NCBI GenBank assembly: GCA_964035015.1
Contig: OZ036003.1
Location: 4,454,407-4,518,406, forward strand
DNA from: Corallium rubrum
Lineage: Eukaryota > Cnidaria > Anthozoa > Scleralcyonacea > Coralliidae
DNA: 64,000 nucleotides
Direction: 5' to 3'
Below, piece by piece: positions 23,655 through 35,359 of the stretch (position 1 is the first letter of the stretch; every line of letters begins with the position of its first letter). The notes below the pieces were generated by a model. That model did not search any database. It saw nothing but the letters and a program-made list of their open reading frames with translations, and was not told the DNA's origin. The translations under genes and the position numbers were made by a program.

Positions 23655-23895
23655 ATGAGTTATCACGCGTCACCACGTGTCACCAACGTGTCACCAACGT
23701 GTCACCAAGTTTAGTGTGTTGAAATTGCTGTAAACCAACGTGTCACCACATGTCACCACTATCAGTATAAGTAAAGTATATATTTACTTTATAGAAAGTT
23801 TGGTGACACGTGGTGACACGTTGATTTTCCATGTATCAAGTGCAGTTATCTGGGTGACATGTCTGGTGACATGTTGGTGACACGTGGTGACACAT
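23655..23895. repeat. Inverted clusters of CGTGTCACCA / TGGTGACACG, copy 1
   Basis: CACGTGTCACCAACGTGTCA and related words point one way at 23660-23758. GGTGACACGTGGTGACACG and GGTGACATG words point the other way at 23800-23893. The two clusters face each other around an AT-rich centre. Such arrays resemble subterminal transposase-binding repeats. The same array is at 25017-25256. Confidence 0.75.
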
Positions 23896-23962
23896 AAAAC
23901 TGAGTAGAATAATTACTTAAGCACAAGTACCATAGGGAAAATACTACAAACTAATATTTAGT

Positions 23963-24434
23963 CTATGCTACATGCAATTCTATTGCATCTGCCATTCTCT
24001 GCTTCATTGATTCAATGGTAGTATTGATGCAGCTGATTTTAACGCTCTCAATTGTTTTCTTCACCCTCGATGAAAACTGCTCGTAGTTCTCGTTTTCGAT
24101 CTTCAATTCGATAGCGTCTTCCGTCAACTTCTTGTGAACAACGTGGAACATGTTCTCGATAGGATTGAAGTCTGGCTGGGATATCAAAATAGGTGTACCC
24201 CATCTCCTGCATTGCTTTCTTCGCTTTTGCTGATACTTGCTTTGGGTCCCCGTCCTGAAGAAACATCTTGCATGTTGAATTTTTGGTTTTCGAGAAGGCA
24301 GCCGGGAAGTTTGCCTTGATAAATTCCGCGATAAATTCCCCTGTGACGGTTTTGCATGTATATTGCTCACACAATGTATGACTCACATAGGCATGGGAGG
24401 CGTGTAAACATTGCAAAGATTCATTCGGTCTCAC
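23963..24434 (-). pseudogene. Tc1/mariner-like transposase remnant, copy 1
   Basis: The minus strand encodes the second half of a DDE transposase. A FLQDGDPKQ motif (the second catalytic Asp region) is read in one frame. A PDFNPIENMF motif (catalytic Glu) followed by HVVHKKL is read in the next. The frame changes between them near 24185, so one indel breaks the catalytic core. The C-terminal 50 residues are basic and helix-rich, ending MKQRMADAIELHVA. The N-terminal DNA-binding domain and the first catalytic Asp are not present. The element is dead unless supplied in trans. Confidence 0.8.
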
Positions 24435-24532
24435 AGTTAGTGAATACCATTTTGAGTATAAGTTAAAACTGCCATCAATCAGACCAGTCTCGAGACAAAC
24501 GAAAAAAATTATAAGTCTAAAATTCTCTCATA

Positions 24533-24977
24533 CAATCCTGGACAAAAATAGTGGCAAAAACCAGTTCTTTCTTCAAAATCTAACTTTCAGGGGCCCCTCC
24601 CCCGAATGTCGGCCCCCTCCCCCCAATATCAATGTTTTCCTAAGTCATCTGGTCTGGAATCGAACAATCAACATTGATAATGGGGGAGAGGGGGAATTTC
24701 AAAGATATTTATGAATTTTTCACACTTTTGCCAATAATTTATGTCCAGGATTGTATGAATTTGGAGAGAAAAAAATTAACAGAGTTTCCCTTTATATTAC
24801 TCTCGCTTTGAGCTTGCTTTTGATTTTTTTATGGAAAAAAGTCTGTTATTTGGGAAAGTTTATACTTAGGAAAACATTGATATTGGTGGGAGGGGGTCGA
24901 CATTCGGGGGAGGGGGCCCCTGAAAGTTAGAGTTTGAAGAAAGAACTGGTTTTTGCCACTATTTTGGTCCAGGATTG
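24533..24977. mobile_element. TA-inserting palindromic MITE end, copy 2
   Basis: Second copy of the 23170-23615 structure in the tandem duplication, with TA on both sides. It has the same nested internal terminus and C/G-tract pairing. Confidence 0.8.
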
Positions 24978-25016
24978 TAGGGTCTGAAGCCGATTCAAAC
25001 GATAGTGTATGAAACA

Positions 25017-25256
25017 ATGAGTTATCACGCGTCACCACGTGTCACCAACGTGTCACCAACGTGTCACCAAGTTTAGTGTGTTGAAATTGCTGTAAACCAA
25101 CGTGTCACCACATGTCACCACTATCAGTATAAGTAAAGTATATATTTACTTTATAGAAAGTTTGTGACACGTGGTGACACGTTGATTTTCCATGTATCAA
25201 GTGCAGTTATCTGGGTGACATGTCTGGTGACATGTTGGTGACACGTGGTGACACAT
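25017..25256. repeat. Inverted clusters of CGTGTCACCA / TGGTGACACG, copy 2
   Basis: Second copy of the 23655-23895 array in the tandem duplication, one base shorter near 25161. Confidence 0.75.
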
Positions 25257-25323
25257 AAAACTGAGTAGAATAATTACTTAAGCACAAGTACCATAGGGAA
25301 AATACTACAAACTAATATTTAGT

Positions 25324-25777
25324 CTATGCTACATGCAATTCTATTGCATCTGCCATTCTCTGCTTCATTGATTCAATGGTAGTATTGATGTAGCTGATTT
25401 TAACGCTCTCAATTGTTTTCTTCACCCTCGATGAAAACTGCTCGTAGTTCTCGTTTTCGATCTTCAATTCGATAGCGTCTTCCGTCAACTTCTTGTGAAC
25501 AACGTGGAACATGTTCTCGATAGGATTGAAGTCTGGCTGGGATATCAAAATAGGTGTACCCCATCTCCTGCATTGCTTTCTTCGCTTTTGCTGATACTTG
25601 CTTTGGGTCCCCGTCCTGAAGAAACATCTTGCATGTTGAATTTTTGGTTTTCGAGAAGGCAGCCGGGAAGTTTGCCTTGATAAATTCCGCGATAAATTCC
25701 CCTGTGACGGTTTTGCATGTATATTGCTCACACAATGTATGACTCACATAGGCATGGGAGGCGTGTAAACATTGCAA
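25324..25777 (-). pseudogene. Tc1/mariner-like transposase remnant, copy 2
   Basis: Nearly identical to 23963-24434, including the same frameshift between QDGDP and PIEN; one visible codon differs (Cys to Tyr). It is cut at 25784, where a different sequence with a coiled-coil frame begins, so the N-terminal part is even shorter than in copy 1. Confidence 0.8.
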
Positions 25778-25784
25778 AGATTCA

Positions 25785-26098
25785 AAGGTATTAAACTAGA
25801 GCTTGTAATATTGCAAAAATCAATGACAGAAAGATGTAAAGTTCCATGTTATGCTCTAGAGAAGAGCGAGTTGAAAGATCTAAGGCAAGACCTTATGAAT
25901 GCAAATCTACGTTATGAAGAACTTAAACATGATTATAATGAGAAAAACAATGAAGTACTCGAACTAAAATCTACTATTCGTGCACTGGAGGAAACCAATA
26001 GAAAAACTGTAGAAGAAAGGGACTCCCTCAGGACTGTTCTATCTTTAGTTACACGAGAACTAAACCTTAAGTCCAAGCTAGTTGTTAAAAAGCAGTAG
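25785..26098 (+). pseudogene. Coiled-coil protein fragment
   Basis: About 100 codons encode a highly charged heptad-rich helix (for example LKDLRQDLMNANLRYEELK and LKSTIRALEETNRK) ending LRTVLSLVTREL and SKLVVKKQ. Similar coiled coils with an LxxALxLxT ending occur in LINE ORF1-type proteins, and a related piece follows at 26600-26890. No enzymatic motif is visible. It lies exactly between the end of the tandem transposon repeat and the start of the large duplication; its last 10 codons lie inside the duplication. Confidence 0.4.
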
Positions 26099-26599
26099 GT
26101 CGTTCTTCAAGAAATGTTTTAATTTTTCTGGTATTTATTAATACGTTCCTTGCTGACTGTAATCATGTTATGTGACGCTTAACACGCGTAATAAGTTAAT
26201 ACGAATTGACAGAAAGAAAAAAATAACGCGGGAAATGTTAATGCGCAGTTGGAAACAGGATATGCAACGATCGTTCTCGAACCTCCATTGAAAATTCCTC
26301 AACCTGACCCACATTTTCATAACCTGCCAGCAAACGATGACCGATCTTTTGCTGGCACAAAAGTTTCCACTAAAAGGGCTCAATCAAGTATTCAAGTCGC
26401 AATGGCAAATTTTTATTTCAATCAACATTTTGGCGTGGCGTGGCGCTAGCACAAACGCGCAATGAATAATATCTGAATCCCTTAGCTTTCATTGGTTAAG
26501 AAAAGATGACACATCTTCATAACCTGCCAGCAAAAGATGACGCATCTTTCTGGCACAAGAGCTTCCACTAAAATGGCTCAATCAAGTATTCAAGTCGCA

Positions 26600-26905
26600 A
26601 ATGAGAGGAAGAAATACTGAATACAAAAGAACTAAGAAATACTATCAGCTCACTTGAGAACAAAATTATAAAAGATGAGGAGATAATTAAATCCCTTAGA
26701 TGTGCTCTTAACCTAATTACGCATGGAAATCATAATAGTTTAAATCAGCAGAAAATAATCGAGACCAAAGTAGCCAAACTGACACAGCCTCTGAGAATAA
26801 CTGATTATTGGGTGCACTGGAAGAAAGCAGTAATCAAACCACATGACCATGAAGTCCTACAACACTTACACTGCCAAAGCTATTCTGCAAACCCTGCACA
26901 GTTAA
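26600..26905 (+). pseudogene. Second coiled-coil fragment (copy A)
   Basis: A frame beginning near 26600 encodes an LRNTISSLENKI heptad region and an LRCALNLITHG ending similar to the 25785-26098 fragment. It then reads through ITDYWVHWKKAV. Small indels relative to copy B (an extra A near 26626, two extra bases near 26870) break the frame. Upstream, 26310-26405 and 26515-26602 are a partial direct repeat sharing CATAACCTGCCAGCAAA and CTCAATCAAGTATTCAAG. Confidence 0.4.
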
Positions 26906-27486
26906 TTTTCTAAAGTTCGTAACCTGACCAATGCCAAAACTGGAGGGTACAAGGACCAGAGATGTAAATAATGCAAATAATCCAAACCAAAAGGTTGAAA
27001 ACAAACCAGTAACAAGTAAGGTATATAGGAATACCGCTTTCCTATATCGAAAGAAGGAGAAACAGACTGTAAATCAACAAACGAAGAAAATCCTGAATAC
27101 AAGTAGCGTTAATCATAAGGTGACGCCTCCTCAACGATCACCTCGCCAAAGTCAAGATAAATGCAATATGCTATATATCTTCTGTGGTCACGATTGGAAG
27201 ATTGTTTCGTGATGACACCGGTGGCTCAAAATTTCCGAAAGAAAGGTCGATACTAAACCATTTACGATCCCTACCTTTATGAACTATCCAAGAAGTCACT
27301 GAATCTCCTGAGTATCCTATTAGTACAAGGATAACAAACCGACTTATTCCGAAACCTATTAAGCAATCTTCCTACTATATGCCATTATACACTACCCATC
27401 GTAAATCACAAGCAAAAACCACTCGTCTGCCGGAACACCTAACCAGGCCCTCATCCCAATAACCCTGAGGTCCACAGAATCACCAA

Positions 27487-27661
27487 GACCCCGTTTACAC
27501 GATGCTGGTACATTTTGAAAACGGAACAAAATCATGCCGGTATGCAAATACAGCATATAACATTTCATGTTATTTTTGTGTCGGTATCGTGTAAATGCAA
27601 GGCCTAAACGGCATGATTTTGTTCCGTTTTCAAATTGTACCGGCATCGTGTAAACGGGGTC
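27487..27661. mobile_element. 175-bp palindromic MITE (copy A)
   Basis: GACCCCGTTTACACGATGC and its complement at the right end form near-perfect arms of about 65 bp. They include AAAACGGAACAAAATCATGC paired with its complement, around a loop near 27575. The copy B equivalent is 48090-48264. Confidence 0.85.
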
Positions 27662-27662
27662 T

Positions 27663-27894
27663 AAGGCCTGCGCTATAAACGTCGCATAATAGACGAATTT
27701 AGCTGAGACGAATTTAATTGTTTGAATTTTATTCGACGAAACAGCGACGTATAACTCGATTAAATTCGACACATGCACGAATTAAATTTGTCTTGGCAAT
27801 TAAATTCGTCTGAGTCACACGGATAGTGCGACGATAATGCGTGTTCGACTTACACGACGAATTATCGTCGCGTCGAATTAAACGTTTCGCTTCT
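27663..27894. repeat. Dispersed AGGCCTG / GACGAATTTAA repeat (copy A)
   Basis: It starts AGGCCTGCGCTATAAACGTC and is rich in TAATTCGTC/GACGAATTA words. The same terminus occurs inverted at about 56340-56399, so these are fragments of one repeat family. Confidence 0.5.
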
Positions 27895-28303
27895 ATCTTT
27901 AATCTTTAATCTTTAATTAAAATTAAAATTATTTTGACACGGTATCCTTTCAGCCCAAGCTGGTTTTCAAAGGGCCGTGTATACATACATAAACATGACT
28001 AAGTACATGTATAACTATTTACAGGATACAAAAAATTTAATAATTATTTACAGAAATATTTAAGAATTGTATATAAAAATATTAATCTAATGTAATCACT
28101 CAGATGTTTCTTAAAAGATGAAACTGATTGCGTTAAGTCGTTAGTCAGTTCACTCGGAAATTCGTTCCATGATTTAGCAGCTCTATAAGAAAAGCTTCTT
28201 TCCATAAAATTTGTTTTTGGTTTACCTAAAGAAAGTTTAACATTATTACTTCGTAAATTGTAATTCTAATTTTCACATTTAGAGAACAAATTGACAAGGT
28301 AAC
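27895..28303 (-). pseudogene. LINE C-terminal half, interrupted by a TA-inserted MITE (copy A)
   Basis: The minus strand encodes the reverse transcriptase tail YLVNLFSKCENYNLRS followed by KPKTNFMERSFSYRAAKSWN and SVSSFKKHLSDYI. Then come about 150 bp of 3' UTR and an ATTAAAG-type tail repeat at 27895-27925. The coding sequence begins exactly at the MITE boundary (TA at 28304-28305). The missing upstream half is at 55774-56115 and joins it in frame across a single TA. Confidence 0.8.
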
Positions 28304-28305
28304 TA

Positions 28306-28568
28306 CAATCCTGGCAAAAATTAGTGTGGACAGCGCGTGCATAAATGTCTGTGTCTGGTATTTCCTTTGTAATCTTGCAAAAATAGCCCCCTTGGCCCCC
28401 CTGCCCCCTTTCAATGTTGATAAATGAATGAACTGGACTTGAGAAAAATGTATTGTGAGATTCAACATTGAAAAGGGGGGCCGGGGGGCGGAATGGGGGG
28501 GAAGAATATATATGAACATTAATTTGTTTGTTTAGAGTGGACTGTCCACATAATTTTTGCCAGGATTG
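28306..28568. mobile_element. 263-bp CAATCCTGG MITE-like palindrome (copy A)
   Basis: Termini CAATCCTGGCAAAAATTAGT and complement. Inside lies a C-tract with TCAATGTT, paired with AACATTGA and a G-tract. The left flank is TA but the right flank is TC, so this palindrome alone lacks a TA duplication; see the composite element at 48909-55771. Confidence 0.85.
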
Positions 28569-28844
28569 TCTGAGAAAAAACAAGATAAAATATTTGGAAA
28601 TTTCTCTGATCACAAGGCTTCCGATGTAATATTTCAAACGTGACAGTGTCTTTCGTGAACAAATTCACTGTTCAGTGAACTTTAACAGCGAAACTGTGGG
28701 ATAAGAAGTTTTTGTAGTGACGGTCTTTTCAGGTCGCATTTTTTTGTCTTAACAAATTAATGACTATTTTGTACACGTTTACTTTTCTGCTGATGACTTT
28801 GGTTTAAGTTGCGAATTAATTCCATCAAGATATTGAATTGCATT

Positions 28845-29093
28845 CAACATCGAATACCGGTGCTATCCCCTGACTTAAATCCAATCGAAAATATTTTCCA
28901 TATCGTAAGAAAACAGTTAGAAGAAGAAGCGATACATTTGCATGCCTATAACGAATGAGCCATTTCAGGCTTTTCAGGACAGTCTTTCGGTGTTTGGATA
29001 ACTTGAGTGTTGACCTCATTGACCGCACAATCCAAAGTATGCCTATAGCGCATTGCAACAATATTATAAGTCGAAAAGGAATAAAGCTGAAAT
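28845..29093 (+). pseudogene. Tc1/mariner-like transposase C-terminal remnant (copy A)
   Basis: The plus strand encodes a PVLSPDLNPIENIFHIVRKQ block with the catalytic Glu region, then an acidic helix. After frame breaks it reads an IDRTIQSMPIAHCNNIISRK ending. It is related to the 23963-24434 transposase (NPIEN plus HxVxKxL) but more complete around the Glu. The upstream catalytic residues are missing. It lies 280 bp inside the CAATCCTGG palindrome. Confidence 0.7.
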
Positions 29094-29229
29094 ACTAAAT
29101 TAAGATAAATTGTTACTGCGATCCCGTCTGTTTAAGTAAGTTGTGCGTAACAACACCATGTACTCTTATAAATATTTTCTGAATGTTAATTATTTTATTT
29201 ACTTGAGTTGCGGGATAAATAGATTCAAC

Positions 29230-29305
29230 GGTACACAGCTGTGTACTGTGTACACAGCTGTGTGCACAGCTGTGTACTGTGTACACACCTGTGTACTGTG
29301 ATAGT
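29230..29305. repeat. ACACAGCTGTGT palindrome cluster
   Basis: Repeated GTACACAGCTGTGTACTGT-type words, each self-complementary. Copy B has the same at 49833-49908. Confidence 0.7.
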
Positions 29306-29681
29306 AAAATGAATTGTAATAGAAGGACTGGATAGAGCATCTAGTTCAGGAATTGATGCCAGAAGTGAGCGTGGCGGCCATCTTACTAGGACCCACTTGG
29401 GTTCTAAACAATATGGCGTACATAGGAGTGCAAAGCAGTTTAACGACGTTTTTCGCCAAATTCTGGAAATTTGCGAAGATTTACCACCGAATTAAGGTTC
29501 GTAATCTTATTTTATATAATAATTAACTGTTTTGAACTCTTTATTCCTTTTACAAAGGCTTTTTTCTTGCGAAAGATACCTGCCTATGTATTTGCTTCAC
29601 GAATCACGGTATTAACAAAATAGTCGGTAAACAAATGTCTTCCAAGTCCGCACGTGTACTTGTTTCTGTCTTTATTTTGTA

Positions 29682-32600
29682 CACGCGTAAAAACGCACAG
29701 CCTGTTGCAAGTTGTCAACAGGCGTAAACACTGTTGTTCGGAACAGCCGTGAACAATGCTGTGCTGCACCCTGTGAACAGTATTGTCAACAGTGCTGTTC
29801 ATGCCTGTTCGAACAACAATGTTCACGGATGATGAATCAACAGGCGTGAACAATGCTGTCCTAACAGTGTTTATCATGCCTGATAACAATCCTGTTTTTA
29901 CTGTGCCAACAGACGTGAACAATGTTGTTGCAACAGGCTGTATCAGGGATGTTTTCCTGGACGTAAAAAACTCCGGTACGAAAATTTACCCCGGTTGCTT
30001 CGAGCCTTCGACAACGAGCGAAGAGCTAGTCTCCTTCGCAGCCGTTCTTATGGGGATCCTATTCTTCGATCCTATTTTTCCTAGGACCGAAGAATAGCAC
30101 AGGCAGAAAAACAGCTGCGAAGGAGACTAGCAAATCGCAAGCTATCGAAAAACTCGACACAATACAGAAGAAACGGGTTCGAGATGGAGACAAATAAAAC
30201 TCTGCGACTGAAACAACAGGTATGTAAAAACTTTATTCTGTTTAAACGTACATATCATGTGTTTTAGAACAATGAAAAAAGATATATGTTCTTTTACATG
30301 TATAAAACCAAAAACCCGAAGTAAACAATGTTAGGACGCGATATATTTGCTTGCAAGTCGCAATAGTCTTTTAATATTCAAAATCCAAGTTTCTCATTGC
30401 CAAACTACTCTGTCTATGAGTTGATCTCCAGGTCGCAGTTTTGAAATTCTCTTCCAAACTATGTTATTTCTATTAAAATTTAAAAGAGAAAAAGAAACAC
30501 AGTTGATTAGTGCCTGGAACTCGTGATTCGTAAACAAACTCCAATTTCTATTATTTTCCAGCCACATGTGTTGAATGCTAAGCAAATTCTTCTAATTAAT
30601 ATATTTCTTCTTGTCTGGCCAAACTGAAATTTACAAAGTGAACTCAGTAATGAAGAAAAACAAATATCAGTTTTTTATAGTTATAAATTGCTATAACCTA
30701 TGAATTATCCCCATGTGAAGCCAGTGCTATAAAGCAAAATACTTACATGTATATCCTATTAATATCCTAGCTTCTTGTTAAGCCCAAGTGCCATTAAGCT
30801 ATATAAAAAGAAAATTAAGACAAATATCAAACATGGTATTTAGTTTCTAATAAATTAAACCTGTTTAAATTAAATTGCCAATTAATTAAGGTCTTTTTTT
30901 TCATGCATTTACTCACATATACAGTGTACTTACAATAGCATCAATTGTATTTTGTTGCCATATATATCTGTCAATCAAGCCATGTACTATAGTATATACT
31001 GTAAAGAAAGAGAAAACAGAGAACACATTTAGTTCTTGAAACCTTGGTTGGGATTTTTCTGCCTTAATGCAATGAATGTTGGTTGACAAAGCTAAATATT
31101 TCATTCTTGTCTTTTACCTGAAACATTTCCTGTAAAAACCAAAATATTTTCCTTGCAGCACTGCATCATGCTGTTGTGCAGTGCTGGTGTATTTATATAT
31201 TTTTGATGTATTTTTTGCTAAATGCTTATTGTATTTTTTAACAGAAATTTTGGAGTAATCTTACAGTCATTTGACACATCTAAAAGGAAATCTTAGGGGC
31301 TGTTTACATGAGTTGACTCAACCAAGCTCCTCTCATCAAAATTCTTCATAATGGCTGCAAGAGAAGTTTAATTTCAGTTCTCTTACAATTATTATGTACA
31401 CTGATATTAAAGGAATGTTATTACCTGAACTGAAAGATGAGTCCAAATGGCTACAGGTACAGATTAGCATCCTGGAGCATGCTGGCTAGTCCTAAATTTC
31501 TTGGGTATCTGATGTGGTATTGCCTGTATTTTAAATAAAAGGCCTTAAATTAGAGCAATGTACTATGTAAAGCTTTGAAATTAGCTATTTTAATAGTGAT
31601 GTGTAAATGGTTTTATAAAGTATTTAATACTGTATTGTGATTTCTAACATGCATTGTTATAAAAAAATACTTTTGGAAGTTCTCCATGCACACCACCCCA
31701 CCCCCACCTTTATGCATGCATCTAACCTTGGGCCTGATCCACATTTGTTTCTTGCATTATGTGAAATGCAATGCAAAAACATGAAGAAAAACAAAAAACA
31801 CACATGCACCCTGCCTCCCAATAGGTTGAACAATTATTAACCTCCTTTAGAATGGCTGATTTTCTTCCAATTGAATATAAATAATCTTCCATACCTAATA
31901 CAAAAATGACTGTACTGAATTTTATTGTTTGGCATGGTTTGCCAAGGAATCGTTTTTAATAGTACATCATGTGAAAAGGCATTGCAACAATTAATATACT
32001 CACCTCTCATTTTTGACAAAAATGACAAAAATGTGGTCTATTATGAAGGTGGTCCAAAACCCCAACAAGTGAAATTATTATGGGGGCCACTTTTTAATAT
32101 AGTCAGCTATGTATGAGCTTGAAGCTATAATGCTCTGATGATTGCAGCTCATAATCAGGTAAAAAATATTAAATAGGAATAGAAATCATAGTTGTTAAAA
32201 ATTATGTGGAGTTAGTCAATGAGAAGGGTGACAAAATTTGTCAGAAGAAACTTATTTTCTACTATTAATATATTTCTTACTAAAATATTAAACATATTAG
32301 TTATTTGGATAGTTCACACTCACCTTTATTAGTTGAAAACAAAACCACTTTGTCTTTGAATAGAAAAAGTAAAAAAAATTACTTCCTTGCTGCTGACACC
32401 ATAACTTTTTTTGGAGCAGTTGATCTCTGATTTCACCTTTTATTAACCTCTTTACAATCTTTGTGTTTCTTCGTATTTAAGAAAAAACAGCATCCACTTC
32501 TTTATAGTTTTCATAATAGCTTTCTGTCAGTCTTCGCCTGTCAAGAAAACTGTCTTTTTTTCATCTTCAAGACACTGTAAATCCACACGGTTTTGGTATG

Positions 32601-33187
32601 TATTTTCAGCGACAAAAACACTTGCAGAAAGATGCCACGACTTGAAATTAACATCGAACTATTATATTTTTGAAAAGACGTGAAGTTTTGAGTGCTTTAA
32701 TTGAGAATTCGGCTCTCTTCTGTTCGTTTTTCCATGCCAGATATTACTGAAAACGTTCACTTTGGCACTTTCCCCTTTCTTTTATCGCTCACGAACTGAT
32801 TCGCCAAAATAACCGCGAGAAAATCGCGTGTGCATACTTTTTTTGTCCAACAACACTGTTCACGCCTGTTGAAACAACATTGAACAACCATGTGAATCCA
32901 ACAGTGTTGTTCATGCATGATACAACAGGTTGTTATGGCATGATGCAGTAACAGTGCTGAACAGCCATGTTATAACGACGGTGAACAATGCTGTTCTAAC
33001 AGTGTTGTTCTCTCCTGTTCCAACAGCCATGAACAGCTACTGTTGCTTCATCATTGCTGAACAATGTTGTTGGAACAATGATGAACAATACTGTTGGTTC
33101 AACAGTGCTGTTCACGCATGATAGCCGCCTTGTTACCGTACTGTTCAGCCATCATTGTTGCAACAACCTGTGCTATTTTTGGCTGTG
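29682..33187. mobile_element. 3,506-bp TA-inserted element with subterminal AACAGTGTTGTTCA arrays
   Basis: Copy B carries the uninterrupted target TTTTGTAGTATAAAC at 50278-50290. Copy A has the element between duplicated TAs (29680-29681 and 33188-33189). The ends CACGCGTAAAAACGCACAG and CTGTGCTATTTTTGGCTGTG form imperfect TIRs. The inner 240 bp at the left and 330 bp at the right are packed with words such as AACAGTGTTGTTCA, AACAATGCTGTT and their inverses. The core (29945-32840) is AT-rich with no transposase. It holds a 107-bp MITE and short exon-like segments (for example a donor CAACAG|GTATGT near 30221). The family is unassigned. Confidence 0.9.
30025..30131. mobile_element. 107-bp MITE
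   Basis: GCTAGTCTCCTTCGCAGC and GCTGCGAAGGAGACTAGC form the ends, and CTATTCTTCG/CGAAGAATAG pair inside. It is nested in the 3.5 kb element. A terminus of the same type is at 2439-2459. Confidence 0.8.
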
Positions 33188-35359
33188 TAGTATAAACGCC
33201 GTATTATTAAATGGTTTACTGTGATGGGTTTCCTTTAAGTTTTGATTGATTTATTGCCGATTATTAAATCCAAATGGAATTCAAATTTGGAAACGTTTTA
33301 GCCATATTAAAAACCTATACATGCAATTTATATAACTTAGTAAAAATCTTTAACGTGAACGCATATATTTAGTGAGATATTAATTATAAGTTGTCTTTTT
33401 GAAATAGTATTTTAATTTGGACCCTTAATTTTACTGACTGGTCAATGACTCATTGACTATCAATGGGTGCCACACTCCCATGCACCCATAAATTAGTTGT
33501 TTGAGTTAATATGCTGTCTATAATCTGCTAGGCTTAAATGTCAAGACTTGGCATTATTATTGTTTGTAATTTTTAAATAACCAAAGATAAGTTTGTGCTA
33601 CTTCAAACGGTTCAGTGGTTCACATGGTTTTCTAATGTAATATTTTCAGTTTGACTCTTTCAATCACCACTTAGGCAGCATGTGTATTTTTCTTTTGTCA
33701 GTTTTCTACCCTTGCTTATCTAGTTCAATAGTTCAGTCATCAAAACTTGCTGCAAGTGATCTTTGCTCTATCATCTTAGTAAGACTGTAATCTTTAGTTT
33801 ATTACTTTTACAGGTTGTACACATACACATAATTGGCTTGGCTTTAGTATCATAGCTATTTTAATACACGTATTTTATTTTGTAGTCCAGTGGCTCAGTG
33901 TTAATCTGGATACAGATTGCAACCCTATGTAACATTTGCTCTGTTATTGTAATTGTTCAATGATTAGAGAGATTTCAAAAGTGATCACAAGGTTAAGGGC
34001 TCAGTTGATTGTTGTTAATACTGTATGCATGTATATATTACAAGGTTCTATATGTGGAGTTGCATTTCTATAATTTTAAGTAAATATTTATAAATATTTA
34101 GTTTTTTACCACAATTAGCATTACTTGTCTTCCAAAGGACACTATAGTAACTGATTTTTTAACTGGGTTTTTACCACAGAGGTTGCCTGTGGTTTCTTTC
34201 TCAAGATGGCAAACCCAAATTTTGCTGTACCGAGTCCATTGCAATGCATTTGATAAGGGCAAAAGTCCCCAAAACATAGAGTTTATATTGACAAGAGAAT
34301 TCTGTAATGGGATTATGAGAAGCCCTGAACATCAAGATGTGTCATTGAAAGTAGCTTCAACTGAAACAAGAGAATTAATGATAATGTATTTACAAATATA
34401 GAAATATTAAAAATAGATTATGCAAATGCTCTTGCTGTATTGTTGTGAATATTTATTTGCAGGTGGCTATTAATCATATCAGTCAACAGTCAACACAGGA
34501 AATTATATTTCATTTATGTAATAATAAATTTGCAGAGTGCCAACTAAAACTCTAACAGTATCCCAGACACTCTGCAGAAATGGTAATATCAATAGGTGCA
34601 TTTACTTGTAAAAATGTAAAGTTTAGCTGGTTTTCATTGAAAAGCCGACCATTTCAGCAAATATTATGATTCAACTTTAGTGGAAAAACTCGAAAAGACA
34701 AGTCATACTTTATAATATCTCACTATTATTTATGCCTCCATGAAGGCCTTTATTGTATAAATTGCATTGCAAGCTAATTTATTTCTATAGACCATGTGAG
34801 TACAGAACCATAAAAAACCCAGTACACTTCTGATGGCAACAAGGTTGCCTAAAGAAATATATAAGGTGGCAAATGGACTATAAGGTTTTATGCTAGAACT
34901 TTTCCAAATTTGAATTCCCATTTGGATTTAATAATCGGCAATAAATCAATCAAAACTTAAAGGAAACCCATCACAGTAAACCATTTAATAATACGGCGTT
35001 TATACTACAAAATAAAGAAAGACAGAAACAAGTACACGTGCGGACTTGGAAGACATTTGTTTACCGACTGTTTTGTTAATACCGTGATTCGTGAAGCAAA
35101 TACATACTGATAGGCTGGTATCTTTCGCAAAAAAAGCCTTTGCAAAAGGAATAAAGAGTTCAAAACACTTAACTATTATATAAAATAAGATTACGAACCC
35201 TTAATTCGGTGGTAAATCTTAGTAAACTTCTCGAATTTGGCGAAAAACGTCGTTAAACTGCTTTGCACACCTATGTACGCCATATTGTTTAGGACCCAAG
35301 TGGGTCCTAGTAAGATGGCCGCCGCTGCTCACTTCCGGCATCAAAAACAGGGTGTGTAC

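Larger units (their letters stand above)
23168..25784. repeat. Tandem direct duplication of a transposon unit
   Basis: 23168-24423 is repeated at 24531-25784 with about 99% identity. Differences include GGGCCCCCC versus GGGGCCCC, TTTGGTGAC versus TTTGTGAC, and a few SNPs. Both copies begin at a TACAATCCTGG terminus and stop at AAAGATTCA. Copy 1 alone continues with 107 bp before copy 2 starts. Both copies carry the same transposase frameshift, so decay came before duplication. Confidence 0.92.
29353..35344. mobile_element. Long-TIR (~430-bp) element, copy A, interrupted by a 3.5 kb insertion
   Basis: The left arm 29353-29681 plus 33188-33285 matches the right arm about 34905-35344 in inverted orientation. 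Shared landmarks are GGCGGCCATCTTACTAGGACC, AACGACGTTTTTCGCCAAAT, TCCAAGTCCGCACGTGTACT, AAACGCCGTATTATTAAATG and GCCGATTATTAAATCCAAAT. The 1.6 kb interior is AT-rich with no recognised protein. The uninterrupted version is 49956-52439. I could not identify a TSD. Confidence 0.85.

Noticed and set aside
23655-23895. A CRISPR-like array
   Set aside because: Repeats are short, inverted as well as direct, unevenly spaced and in a eukaryotic transposon context with no cas genes.
28306-28568. An independent MITE insertion with its own TA duplication
   Set aside because: Only the left flank is TA; the right flank is TC. The TA partner is found 6.9 kb away at the composite's far end in copy B.
29353-35344. 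Treating copy A's 6 kb inverted-repeat unit as one large transposon
   Set aside because: Copy B shows the 3.5 kb middle part is a separate later insertion into the left arm.
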